Of a stretch of DNA of 64,000 bases, positions 33,552-45,655 are shown piece by piece. The notes beneath the pieces are model-generated. The model saw only the letters and a program-made list of their open reading frames with translations. It did no database searches and was not told the origin of the DNA. Positions within the stretch are counted from its first letter, which is position 1. Every line of letters starts with the position of its first letter. The stretch is from Progne subis subis (lineage: Eukaryota; Chordata; Aves; Passeriformes; Hirundinidae). Position numbers and translations under genes: made by a program. The stretch is from contig JAKJHU010000067.1 in NCBI GenBank assembly GCA_022316685.1, forward strand, positions 1,922,001 to 1,986,000, in the 5' to 3' direction.

Positions 33552-35750
33552 GAGAACTGTTCATAGTTCTAAACAGTCCTCTATAAACTGAAGACTACCA
33601 GAGCATCCAGCTGTTTTTTTCTTCATTACAAGATTCTTATTTAATAATTAACTTTAGTGAAATTGGTGAGCAAGGTATCTCAGGTCTTAAATGAAATTCA
33701 GGGAGGCTTCTTTTCTTTTTTGTATAAGCAACCCGCCCAATTGGGTTTAGCAGTGTGATGTTGCATCTTTTTAAAAAAGTTCATCTACATGTTCGTGTGA
33801 TGAGGAACACTACAAAAAATTTTAAACTTTTACTAATTCAGATACATTTTCTATCTTAAATCATCTCCTTATGTCTTGAGTTTGGTCTTTAAGACTTTAT
33901 TGTCTTCATTCTGATAGAGTCTTAAGTTTCTACAAAATAATTTTACTTGGTATTTTAAGATAGCATGCCATATATGAAAAGAAAAGGGGAAAAAAAGAAA
34001 AAAACAAAAACAAAAACAAAAACCACACAAACCACATACCCTATAAAATTTCACATTAAAATTCACCAACAATAATTGTAAGGTCTTCAGCAGGTATCAA
34101 CAAAGTTGATGCCATTTAACATACTGCCAACAAGCTTGCCGCGATGGATGTAGTTGCAAGGATAACATACACTACAGGAATATTGTTACAGTTCATTTCA
34201 TTATTTCTCTTCAAACAGTGCATATCTAACTTAAAACAAAGTTCTCCTTTGAAATGCACTCTTTCTTAAGAAAAAAATAAAATTGGGTATCTTATGAAGA
34301 AACACATCTTTAAATTACTTCTGTTCTTTCTCTTGAACTATAATTACCAAAGGATTGCCATGAAAAGAGCTAAAGGCTATAATTAATATAATTCTCTTTT
34401 TCTTGGATGAAGCACTTAAATATAGTGCATTATTTCATTGATCTCCCTGCAGACAAAGTAATGCCAATCCTTTTTTAGAAACAAGTTTCCTACCCAATTT
34501 CCCCTCCTTATAACTTTGAACAACATGTTCTTTTGCAGTTCCCAAATGTTCTGAAATACTTTCAGAATAACAATGAAATGGAAGACATGAAGATTGCAAT
34601 CATGTTAACAGTTTTCAATGGATTTTTCACAGATAGTGATTAATAATTATTTTCTGATTCTTCTTGCACTGATTTAATGCATCAAAATTTACCTGCAGAG
34701 GGTTCCGGAGATTTTCTCGGGAACAGCTTTGGTTCTGTAAGGATGTGGAGCCAAATTAAATAACAAACCTGCACATTAAATAATCATGTTTTCAGACCAA
34801 TTTTGCTTAACCATATGTCCTTCCTCTTTATTGTAGGCTCATGAGCTATAGGAGCTGTTCAATTTTCTAAATTTAAAGTATGACTATAGGTCAATTTTTT
34901 GAATAAATTTGTTTAAGGCTCTTGTTTTTTTCTTAAACATAAATGTAAATCTCAATAAATTTAGGTAATATTTGAGAGATGTCTCTTAATACTGCACTGG
35001 TCTCCTGCAGCAACCCTTTTTTTCTCTTGCAATATCCCATCAAAATAGTGGTTGTAAGTGAGAATACCTGCCTATTTAATTAGTAATCATTTAAAAAAAG
35101 ATTTAAAAAATTGTCTTCTTTGACTATTTTTAAAAAAACACCTTTTACTTTAGTTTATTCACTCATCTGCAATAGCTATAAGATCTTTATTGTATAGGGG
35201 ATTTTTATGTGTGTATATATACATGCATCATAGATATATCTTAGTTCATCCAAAACTCTAAAAACTGTGAAAAAAAACCCCTGTTGCCGAGTATAAAAGG
35301 AATAGGAATAACATGCTGACATCAATAAATAAATCACTTATTTGTCTTTGTCTAAATTTTGTAAATCCAGAAAAGTACTTATTAGTATAGAATTGTTCAA
35401 TGTATATATACACACAGATATGAGAACTTACATTTCCAAATATCTCTGACATCTATTACTTAAACAAAAGGCCTTTGTCTTTTTTTTTTTTTCCTAAGTT
35501 TAAAACTTTATTTTCAGCTTGTATTTACAGAAGCATAAGGGTACAAAGATTGTTAATCCACTAAATTTCAGTCATTATTATACACAGTTTAAATTACTTA
35601 GTACAGTGTGGTTTACAAAATGATTTTTCCTAAGGGTTATTTTAGATTGGATGAATTATTTGTGATTTCAGATTTTTCTTTTTTTTTTTTTTTTTCCCCT
35701 CACTATTGTGGTCCACAGAATGTAGAGAAACAAATTGGAAGAGCACTGCC
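33552..35750. other. Unassigned AT-rich stretch
   Basis: I see no gene or named interspersed repeat. Minor A-rich, T-rich and (TA)n tracts occur (33985-34022, 35213-35222, 35480-35492). Confidence 0.5.
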
Positions 35751-35751
35751 C

Positions 35752-35922
35752 GGGGGGGGGGGGGGGGGGGTGGGAAGAAAAAAAAAGAAAAAAAAAAAAG
35801 AAAAAGAAAAAAAAGGAAGGGGGAAAAAAAGAGAGAGAGAGAGAGAGAAAGGGAGTGAGAAAGAGAAAAAAGGGGATGAGAGAGAGTGAGAGAAGAAAGA
35901 AAGAGGGAGAGATAGAGAAGGA
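35752..35922 (+). repeat. G19 run plus long polypurine tract
   Basis: Nineteen Gs (35752-35770) are followed after one T by 84 uninterrupted purines (35772-35855), then G/A-rich sequence with only scattered T to about 35922. It includes a (GA)n block at 35831-35848. Such tracts can form triplex (H-DNA) or G-quadruplex structures. The open frames on both strands here are compositional artefacts. Confidence 0.93.
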
Positions 35923-37800
35923 ACCCACATCAGAACAAAAATGTGCTTTTACAGACTTGAACCCAAACTCAGACAGAAAAGTGTGAATTGAAGAGCATTT
36001 TGCTAAAACAATTACTACACTCATTCACACTGATGTTGAAAATCTAACATCAGAAGTAAGCCCTACTTTTCAGGTGTTTTTAATAGTGAAATTTATATTT
36101 TCAATATTTTCTATAACTGAACAAAGTACCATTTATTTAAAACAGAGTTAATATACCCTGTCTGCTTTAAGAAGCTGATATATTCTTTTGACATTAATTG
36201 CTTGAAATGTCTCTCCCAGTATCTTCTGTTATTAACTATGACAAATGAAAATGTTAAATAATTCTGTAAAACCTCAACAAGACTTTGTATAAACAGTTGA
36301 TCACCTTAAAATTAGTAGTGCATGACTGTCATGACATTACATTGTCCTATTTTTTCATTCAAGAAATAAAGTCTTAACAGTACAATTTATCCTTTAATGC
36401 TATAATAATATAATGGTTAAATAAACAGATGAAAAATTAAATTGTATTAAAAACCAAAGATAATGCTGATATATTCAGGAAACAAGTCCCATGATAAACA
36501 AATTCAAATCTCTGTGTCATTAGTATATTAAAAATATTTTCTTAGAAAATCAAAATAGGCAATGTCATTAAAATTCAATATCTTCTTCAGTTTGCTGTTA
36601 CACATTTCTAGATTAATATTCTTAGAGTGTTAGTGGAAATTCCTCATTGATATGCCTAGGCATTCTGACCTTGGGATGTTAATCTGAACACAAACATTTA
36701 TCTCTGCCTTGTCACTGTTTTTACCTTGTGTCTTATGATCACATCTCTTAGATAGATGGATATCCATCACTTTGCTGCCATTGGCCTGTGTTGATTTATA
36801 GAAGACATCTCAAAGCAATAGTTGTTTTGAACTGTTCAATGCTTCATTAAAAAAAGCAAGAAATTTCATAGTACTCCTGTACTCCGGTAGTAACTACAAT
36901 TATTCAATATTTTCCAGTATGATTTATCACACTGTGATTAATACATTGACTTCTCCCCTCTTTTTCCATTGCTTTAGACTTGTATTGGCCAGTAAGATGT
37001 CATGTGATGGCTACATACCTAAAAGAGAAAAGAATCTAAGTAAAATGCCTTGACACTCTTGCAAGTAAATTTTATTCATGCTGTTATGCTTTGGGAGCTG
37101 TGAATTTTCAGCAATGTTTTGTAACATTCTACTCAACAAAGAAAAGAATATAAGCCTTTTCAGTTTTCACAAAAACAGTAACAAATATCATAATAGAGTA
37201 AATGTAAAACTATATTTGAATATGAAGGATAGGGAATTTATTTCTATACACATTTGATTAATTAGGGAGGATCAAATGGAAATCATATTAATTAATAATG
37301 TGTTGTAAAAAAGTTATCTCTTCTCTAAAGAGAAAAGAAAGTAAGAAACATATTTGAGAAACTACGTTAATAAAGTATTTTTTCCTTTAGATATATATAG
37401 TGAACATATTTACTTTTTTATTTTTTTTTCCACGTTTGACTTACAGATATTATTAATACTTTTTTTACATTTCATTTCGGTGTTTGAAAGCCCAATCTGT
37501 GAAATTATTGGTCTAACATATTGTGTAATTGAGGTTCTGTTGCAATAAGGAAAATAATAACTGGTGTTGATAATGTGAATATGTGTGTGGCAGGTTTTGG
37601 CATTTTTTTAGTTGAGATTTTGGGTATAGAGGTTTTTTTTCTTGTGATAGTAGTACTGGGGTTTCTTTTTCCCCCTAAGATTTAAGAAAATAGTAAAATC
37701 TGTACATTTTGATAGAATGAAAATCTTGGGGGAAAAAAAAAAAAAAATCTATTAAGGTCTACACAGTCTAAATGCTACTGTCTGCATAAGATACCAAGAG
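35923..37800. other. Unassigned AT-rich stretch
   Basis: No feature is recognised beyond short A- and T-runs (for example 37733-37747). Confidence 0.5.
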
Positions 37801-37805
37801 AGCAG

Positions 37806-37960
37806 ACTAATTCAGATTCAAATGGACTTCAGGACATCTCTGTTCCAACATCCTGTAAGAGTCAGCTGTGATGTCAGACCAGACTGTTTAGGACTCTATT
37901 TAGTATGGGTTTGAAAATCTCCCAGGATAAAGACTGCATAAGCTATCTAGATATTTTGTT
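37806..37960 (-). mobile_element. CR1 LINE 3'-end fragment
   Basis: The plus strand reads as the complement of a CR1 tail: 'cagattcaaatggacttcaggacatctctgttccaacatcctg', then 'gtcagctgtgatgtcagaccagactgtttaggactcta', then 'ggtttgaaaatctcccaggataaagactgcataagctatct'. The order and spacing match CR1. It is heavily diverged and about 150 bp long. Confidence 0.75.
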
Positions 37961-38372
37961 TATTTACATTTAATTCTTTGATTGGTCACAGTTGTTTAAT
38001 GTGCGCTAAGAAATTTGAGAAGAAAAAAGCTTTTTTTTTTTTTTTTTTACATTGGTATTATAAATTTTATAGGTATATTTTAATCTTATTATCATTACAA
38101 CAATTGGGACATTGACATATGAAGATTTTTTGAGAGATTCTAGTGCCCAATAAAAGAAATAAGGGAAAAAAAAGCATGTTAATTTCCTTGTTTTGTGGCT
38201 TGTTTACTTTTTTGTAGAGTGAAACTGATGTAGTCATATGTCTGACTTAAAATTCTATTCCAGGCTTCTCAAAAGCCTAATACTTGTAAGGTTTATTTAA
38301 CAATAATGTTGAGAATTCTAACATTTTCTCCCAAACCATAATAATAACTAAAAAAAAAAAAAAAAAAAAAAT

Positions 38373-38433
<61 letters not shown>

Positions 38434-38697
38434 TGTTTTGACATGCAGCAAAATATATATATATTTAAAAGTAAGGGGAATCTTATTCTTGGTACATAAC
38501 AGTAACTTTGATTTTTTTTTTTTTTTTCCAATTCACATTTTTATAGTACAGACAGCTATAATTTCATCCTAATACTTGTATTACTCCGGTTTTCATAATT
38601 ATATGCAGAGGAGTATTTTTTTCCCCCAGTACTTAACCAGCATATATTATGAAAAAAATCAGAGTAAGCTATCTGTTTTTTCTTTAAAAACTTTACT
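37961..38697. other. Unassigned stretch with A-run and (AT)n
   Basis: An A-run (38350-38370) leads into (AT)n (38376-38428), and T-runs lie at 38031-38048 and 38512-38527. No gene is seen. Confidence 0.55.
38376..38428. repeat. (AT)n microsatellite
   Basis: About 53 bp of AT repeat, preceded by a 21-nt A-run. Confidence 0.92.
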
Positions 38698-39065
38698 CAT
38701 AGAATTGTAAAGTTTGGAAGGGTTCTACAAGTCACCTGGCCCAATTTCTGCTCAAAATATGTCCATTGAGAAGAGGTTACTCAGCACCTTGTCTGCTTGA
38801 GTTTTGAAAATCTACAAAATTTGCAAATCCATGGTGTCTCTAGGCATCCTATCCCAGTGTTTGACCTCCCTTGTGGTCAACTTTTTTCTCGATACATTAA
38901 GCCAGAATATCTGCTGTTACAAGCTATGCATGTTGTTTCTTGTCCTACCCCTGAACACAAGTATGTAGCACCAGGTCACATCATCATTACACCCTCCCTT
39001 GAGAGCAGCAAGGTCCTTCTTTAGTCTCCTAAACAAATACATTTTTCAGCTTTTCCCCATGTCTC
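38698..39065 (-). mobile_element. CR1 LINE, 5'-truncated
   Basis: The complement of a CR1 3' end is clear: 'catagaattgtaaagtttggaagggttctacaagtcacctggcccaattt' (tail), 'gaggttactcagcaccttgtctgcttgagttttgaaaatctac', 'catcctatcccagtgtttgacctcccttgtggtcaacttttttctc', then 'cttctttagtctcctaaac...ttcagcttttcccca'. It is a second, separate CR1 about 740 bp from the fragment at 37.8 kb. All frames are broken. Confidence 0.8.
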
Positions 39066-40330
39066 TTGTTTTTTGTATTACTGAGGAGCACAGAATCATA
39101 AACAACATCTAATGTTCATAGTCTTTTTATCTAACTGAGCATGTTGCTTCATTGCAGAAGGCAAACTGGTTGGTCAAACAGGGTAATCCACTCTGGCCAA
39201 TCATATTAATGTTTTTTAAAGCTTGATTTGTCCTTAGACTGATCTCCCTCCATATAGTTGTCCAGATCTTCTTACTTTCCAATCTTAGAGATGAGTGTGA
39301 TATTAGGGCTTTCCAGTGCTCAGGAACATTTTGTTTCTTGTGACTCTCCAAAAACCACAAAAAATAGCCTCTTGCACATTTGAAATGTCCAAATGCATTT
39401 GTCACATCTGCCAGGACCCTTGGGACCATGCCTCCTGTCTTCATGGTCCTTAATTTGTCTCGCTGCTGCAAATATGACTTAGCTATATTATTCTTGATTG
39501 TATGTGATACTTTATTATTTTTATTTTAAAGGAATTATCTTTGGAACTGACCAGTGAAAACTGAGGGAGGGAATAACCCATCAAAACAAAGTAAACACCA
39601 TTAGGTTTGGTTTTTTCTATACTCTTTTTGTCACTATGTACACTGCTTTACTGAGTAATGGGCTCAAATTTTTTCTTAAGGTTTTTGTTTGTTTGTTTTC
39701 CTTTTTATTTTCAAGTGATAAAGTTACAGAAGCCCTTTTAATGAATTGTGTATCCAATTCTAGCTTCAAGTCCTAATGAAATTTGACTTCCCAGGTTTTT
39801 TTTTAACATTCCCAGGTGTTGTCTACATAATCTTCCTGGGTAATTTACTCCTATTTCCATTTCCTACATGCTTCCTTTTTCTGTTTCTGTTTCTCTGTGC
39901 CAGTCTTCTGCTTTTCAGACTGAACACTGCAAAGGACCGCTCTTTTTCTTTAGATGAACTATTTTTAAAAATCAATTTGTTCTGCTTGGGCCCTTTGCCC
40001 TTCAGGAAAGTGCCCTTCAGGGTTCTGTCAAGGTGATTCTTAAAGGAGGCCAAATTTCTTTCCCTTGAGGTCCAGTATTTGGGATTCTGCAATTTGTTTA
40101 GTAACTTCTCTAAAGATTTTAAAATTTGTCGAGTCACACTTGTTTCACATCCCCAGTGAGTTTTTCCTTGTTTGTAATTGTTATGTCAAGCAGAATATTT
40201 CTCCTGACTGTTCACTCATGACATTGAGAGATGTCAGGACAGCCCTGTCTCCTCATTTCCCAAGCTGTCTACCATTTATTACAGCAACTAGTTAGGCAAC
40301 TTATCCCATCACAAATCTACAGTGACAGTG
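39066..40330. other. Unassigned, possibly old repeat or single-copy sequence
   Basis: The stretch keeps two minus-strand open frames of 114 codons (39127-39471) and 104 codons (39823-40137), the second basic and Lys/Arg/Asn-rich. I recognise no domain in either, and I see no splice-site pair that would join them. It may be an older CR1 5' part or another ancient repeat, but the text does not match anything I can name. Confidence 0.3.
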
Positions 40331-43300
40331 AGATTATGGCTGTTTAGCTGTATATGAACCTCTAATTCCTCATTCTCTTCTTTTGTTGCATGAACTCCTG
40401 TACAGGAAAAATGTATGGATCCAGTCTCTACCTTACAGAAGGAAATACTGTCAATTAGGAAATGCTTTATTCCCTTTTCCCCACAAAAATAAACTCTTCA
40501 AAAGATTGTGCTTTCCCTTTAGTCAGATATGAGCTACTGCATTAAAAACTACTTTCAGATGAATGTAACAGATATTTTATACCTGCACATAAACTTTTAT
40601 TATTGCCCATTTCCCTGCCTTTATTTATTTGATTCAGAAATCTATTAGACATTACAGCTTCATGTCTGCAGGGCTGGAACCCCAATATGTACATTTATGT
40701 TAAATATGACAGATGTAGACTATTCTCATGAGAAAGTCAACTATGCTGAGCTAATAATATTTTTTAGGTATTATATTTAATGAAAAAAAATATATATTTT
40801 GTGGAAACACTACCTGTGGCATTGATTTTTTTTCTTTTAAATATGTGGTGGAAAGAGAGAATGTAAATGCATAATATAGTGACTGGTGCATCACTAAAGA
40901 ATTTTCCTTATTTTTGTAATATTTTATTTACAACTCTGATAGTTGCAGAAATTTGATTTCTCTTTAATATTTTCCTTTTAGTAGATTTTACTACTGCTTT
41001 AATAAATGTTTTTAGTAAGGTTACTAAAGGTTTGTGATTTTTTTCCCTCAGAAAATATCAATATATGGAATTTTATAGTTGCTTGTCAGCAAAAATATAA
41101 AAAAATATAAAAATAATTCTGAACTTTTCTAGACTTTCAGCTGAGCTATAAGAACACTAAATTGTTCTTGGTCATTGAGGTATGTGATAAGGAAAAACTG
41201 ATGACCTTGATTTATGTATTTTTGAAATAGCTCTTTTCACCTTCATATCCATCCATCTTAAGGACAAGAAGTTTGTCTGTGATAAAACATATGTTCCAAG
41301 GTGATGCCAGATGTATAGGGAGACAACTGTAAACTCAGTGAGGTATGGCTATGGCAAATCAGGGTGTTCCTATGCTTTCACTGTGTGTCATTTTTTGTTA
41401 TACCGCATGTTACTTATACTGCCTTTAAAACTTTCATCAAAATCTATAAAACCTTGTATGTTAATTTTATTAATAATTTGTGCATTTCCTAGATAACAGA
41501 TTGGCGCCAAGGTTAACAATTTCTCTCTTACTTCTTCACTTTTATCACTCTCCTTTTCTTCACTCAATTAAACTGGATTTTTTTTTTTTTTTCCCTTTGA
41601 CACTCAACTCAGAATAAATACTGAAAATAAGTTGTAGACAACATTGGGGTGGGCCTCAGCTCTGCTGTTTGCTGTACGAAGTCAAACTGAGCATAATATG
41701 TACAGATTAGTGAAATACAAGTAAAGTGGTTGAATAAGGATTCTACATTATTAATGTACCAGGAACTATGCAGAGAAAATTTTAGCATTGTGGCTTACTG
41801 CATCTTCCTTATTTTGGTATGATTTCAGTCGGACTTTTTCACAGATAAATGTGGAACAATTAAGATGTCAGGCCATTGCTAGGATCTTGCTGCCAGCAGG
41901 AGTGGAAACATTAATTAAGGTTTTGAGGCAGTCATGGTAAAACTGCATTTTGACCAAAAGCTGTACCAGCAAAAAATTACTGCATTTTTCTCTCTAGAGG
42001 GACTTCCATAGCTCTACACAGACTGAAATTCCCTCACTAAAGACTATAATTCACCTAGTCTAAAAAGAGTCAACTCTTTATTGCCAAATCAGGTGCATTA
42101 TTCCTGATGCTGCACTCATTTTATGAACTGAGAAGTGCAAATGGCTTCTTCACTATTTTTGAAAAGCTTCTTGCTTAACCATAAAAGGAATAGACTCTTA
42201 ACTAATACCTGCAAATCACTTCCTATCACTACTTAGACGTATGTCTAATCTGGGTATGTTTTTGCTCTACCAGAAAAATATTTCCTCCTAGTTGTTTATA
42301 TGCCAGTACTTATTTAAAAACTTAAACAGATGTGTAAACAGGTTTGTTAGCACACAATTATAAAGCTTTGCAGATGCCTTTGTCACAACTGTGAGTAGGT
42401 AAAACAGGAACATTATCCAAGCAAATAGAACATCACAAGATTTACACAGAATTTTCTTCTTTTTTGTGCATCCAAAAGAACTAGATATGTGTTTCTCACA
42501 CAGAAAATACTTAGGAGAAATTAGTGTGTAAAGTTGCAAAGAAAGCCCAGATGAAGTAATTTAGAAACAGTAATTACCTCCGCATTATTGTTATTGTAGT
42601 TCTTACTACACACCATGAAGCAGAAAATAAGAACCTCTGACTCATGGAATACTTGAAAGATATTGTAATGATTCCCCACAGTAGAGCTTTGTGTGACACC
42701 TCATAAAAAATTATTTATAACAGTAGTCATTTAAGCATGCTTTTAGAAGTAATGGTATCTTTAAAGGGCCATTTTTATACATAAATGCATATTTAGGTAT
42801 TCCTATATTTGGTGTTTTATCTATATTCCAGTTTATAGGTTAACCATGCCTGGGTACTTGTGGATGAAGAAACATACCTAAGGAGTTGAATCACTTTACA
42901 TTCCATGTTTCAATAGCAATTCACAGTCAGAGTACAAGCTGAGGGTAGTGAGAAAGAACGGCAGTTAAATACACTAAGCAAATAAAGAATATCAGCCTTA
43001 GTTAAATTTGTTCAGATTTGTAGGGAAAAAAAAAAGCCAAATCAGGTCACTGTAAAAGTTCTACAATATTTTATTGCACTCCCTCATTTTCTCCCATCAG
43101 CAGTAATTTCCCTCCATTCTAGCTAACCTTTCCTTCTCCTATTCCCACCATCATCCATTAGGAGAATTTTACCTTAAAATGCCACAGTTCTCACAAAGAG
43201 TGAAAAAGAAATAATTTACAGTAAGTCTCTCCTACAATACTAGTTTTAGGTTCTATATTTTTATTTTAAAATAAAAAATGGTTATATATATATAACTTTG

Positions 43301-44690
43301 TTCTCACAGAGCTGTAAATGTTTTATTTCATCTAGTGGAAAGAGAAAGTTAATGCAAAGCAAGAGAATATGCACTGTGCAGCAGCTGCTGTTAACTATTT
43401 ACCGTGAAATCCTTCTATTTCTCAGTTCTTCCTACCTGTTAAAATTAATTGCTTTACTAATTTTTTTTGGTGAAGGAAGGATGCAATTCATGATATCTCA
43501 TCTAAGCAACAAATTTAAGCAAATTAGCTGTCTAATTATCTTAATCACTGGATACCAGATACTTAGAGAAACAAGTTCTGTGCAATTTATATAAACATAA
43601 AAATAAACTACAATTACTTCACATTAATACTCAAGATCACTCTTTCCAGAGGTAGAAATTCAGAAACTATATAACAAATACAACACACTGTGTTTCTGTA
43701 CCATTTCATATAGAAAGCTTCAGTATCTGTTTTCATTGGATGAAAATTCAAAATATCACCTTCTCAAGACTATATTTTCCTAAAGGATCTGGCAACGTAT
43801 ATTGAAAATTAACTAGTCCAGTACAGTATTAGCCTTCTTCTCTTGGAACAGCTCTGTGTCTCATGATTACTATATTCTTGTCAATATTTCCTGTGTTCAG
43901 ATTTGGATTCTGAAATGGATGACTTTTCCTATAATGTGTCATGGCTACCTAACTGGAAAGAAGCATATGAAGAATTTATAATAGAAGGCGTATCCTGATC
44001 AGTGAGACTATTTAGGAGAATAGGTACAATAAATACACAAATGTATATCTTTCAGATGAAATAGCATTGGTATTGATATTAAACTGACACATAATTAAAA
44101 ATCTGGATTTATTGTGACCAGACAATGCCTTATTTGAAAACAATTTTGGAATAATACAGCATGAAAACAAATATATTTTAATAAGCTCTCAGTTTATCTT
44201 AATTCAAAACATTTATTATTTAGAGATGTATTTTCTGTTCAGAAAAAGAAAATAAATTTCTGTCAAATACTTTTTAATTTGACACTTTTTAATTTAATTA
44301 ATACTGTTGATGAGTAAATGTATCAGGTTTCCTTCGCAACGTTTTGTTAATGATGTGTCTGCATGAGTGTCTTCTGTGACAAGACTCTCCTAAGTGTGAT
44401 AGAACCAGTTCCAGCCATCTCTAACAAAGACTCACTTCTGGACAAAAGAGTTGGAGGCAAAAAGACCTCCAATAGAAGCTGTAAAATTATAGACGGTAAC
44501 AGGCTAAATGTATGTCCCAAAGAGTGAGAGCTGGATGTCTGCGAAACCAACCAAGCATTGCTGGTAATGATGTGCCATAAAAGCAAGATGCGACGATTGA
44601 TGAGGATCAGGGGATGTAGGGGAGCACTTTTCCCAGACAAATATCCTTGTTCTAGTTCCTGGAGGTGAGCACAACACAGTACAGTGCAAG
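40331..44690. other. Unassigned AT-rich stretch
   Basis: No gene or named repeat is recognised. T-runs occur at 40828-40836 and 41578-41593. The segment from about 44330 to 44690 is more complex and holds a 117-codon minus-strand frame without a domain. It could be a retroelement body upstream of the LTR at 45 kb, but this is only a suspicion. Confidence 0.45.
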
Positions 44691-44695
44691 TTTCC

Positions 44696-44768
44696 TTCAT
44701 TCCTTCCTTCCTTCTTCCCGCCTCCCCACCCCCCCCCCCACCCCCCCCCGCTCTCTCTCTCTCTCTCC
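44696..44768. repeat. Pyrimidine tract: (TTCC)n, C-runs, (CT)n
   Basis: A nearly pure pyrimidine block made of TTCC units, then two long C-runs split by one A, then (CT)n. The purine-rich strand is minus. Confidence 0.9.
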
Positions 44769-45029
44769 TTGTTTAATTTATCCCTTCCTTTCTCTCCTTC
44801 ATTTCATCTAACTCCTTTGTCCAAAACCCACTACTGTGTGCTTATACAGTAGGCCAGGGACTAACATACCAATTTCCATGTCAAGTGTATAATTTCATAA
44901 TAAAATTTTGACAGTTTTTTTTCAGATCCTCTGAATTTTGTTATTCCTTTTGATCATAAGCATCTAAAAATCTTGAATGTTCCCTTCCCCTTAAGGGTGG
45001 GATGTCACAGTAGTTCCTCTAGAATAAAA

Positions 45030-45655
45030 GATTTAAGCAGAGGGTAAAAACTTCTGCACAACAGCAGAAAGGAGAGAAAGAAATCAGAATACATGAGAGC
45101 AACAACAAGACAGAAAGTTCAGGGAAGGAGGAGGTAGAGGAGATGCCAGAACAGAGATCCCCTGCAGCCAGTGGCAAAGACCATGGTAAGGCACGTTGAC
45201 CCCTACAGCCCATGAATGATCCTACACCAGAGCAGGTGGATGTGTTTAAAGGAGGTTGGGAAGAGACACAGCTGGAGCAGCTGACTCTGACTGACCAAAT
45301 GGATATTTCAGACCATACGACATCATGCTCAATATATAAGGTAGAGTGAGAATTAAGAAGAGGGAACATGTTTGGAGTGATAGTTTGTCTTCCTGAGTAA
45401 GCATTATGTGTGATGGAGTCCTGTATTTCTGGAGATGGTGCACACCTATCTGCACACCTATCACACACACACATAGGAAGAGGTGAATTAACTCTTTGGT
45501 TTGATTTGAGTGCCTGGCTTTTGCTTTCCCTACTAAGTTGTCTTTATCTCATCCCACATTTCTAGCTTTTTCTCTTCCAATTCTCCCCAGATCCCACTGG
45601 TGGGGAAGTGAGTGGCTGTGTGGTTCTTGGTTGCTGATTGGGGTTAAACCATGAG
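45030..45655 (+). mobile_element. ERVL-type LTR with adjacent ERV-derived sequence
   Basis: The promoter block 'gagcagctgactctgactgaccaaatggatatttcagaccatacgacatcatgctcaatatata' (about 45269-45338) and the 3' end 'ggttaaaccatgaga' (about 45641-45655), with 'atcccactggtggggaagtgagtggctgtgtggttcttggttgctgattgg' before it, match the ERVL-type family. The segment at 45130-45245 contains 'cagaacagagatcccctgcagccagtggcaaagaccatggtaaggca', a GC-richer motif that also occurs in avian ERV-derived DNA and replaces the usual U3. The copy is therefore rearranged or belongs to a subfamily. The left edge is uncertain. A short CA repeat lies at about 45463-45473. Confidence 0.65.

Noticed and set aside
35608..36024. 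Lysine/glutamate-rich or serine/phenylalanine-rich frames on both strands
   Set aside because: They are products of the polypurine tract.
45019..45474. 151-codon minus-strand open frame
   Set aside because: It is antisense to the ERVL-type LTR at 45 kb, with no recognisable protein motif.
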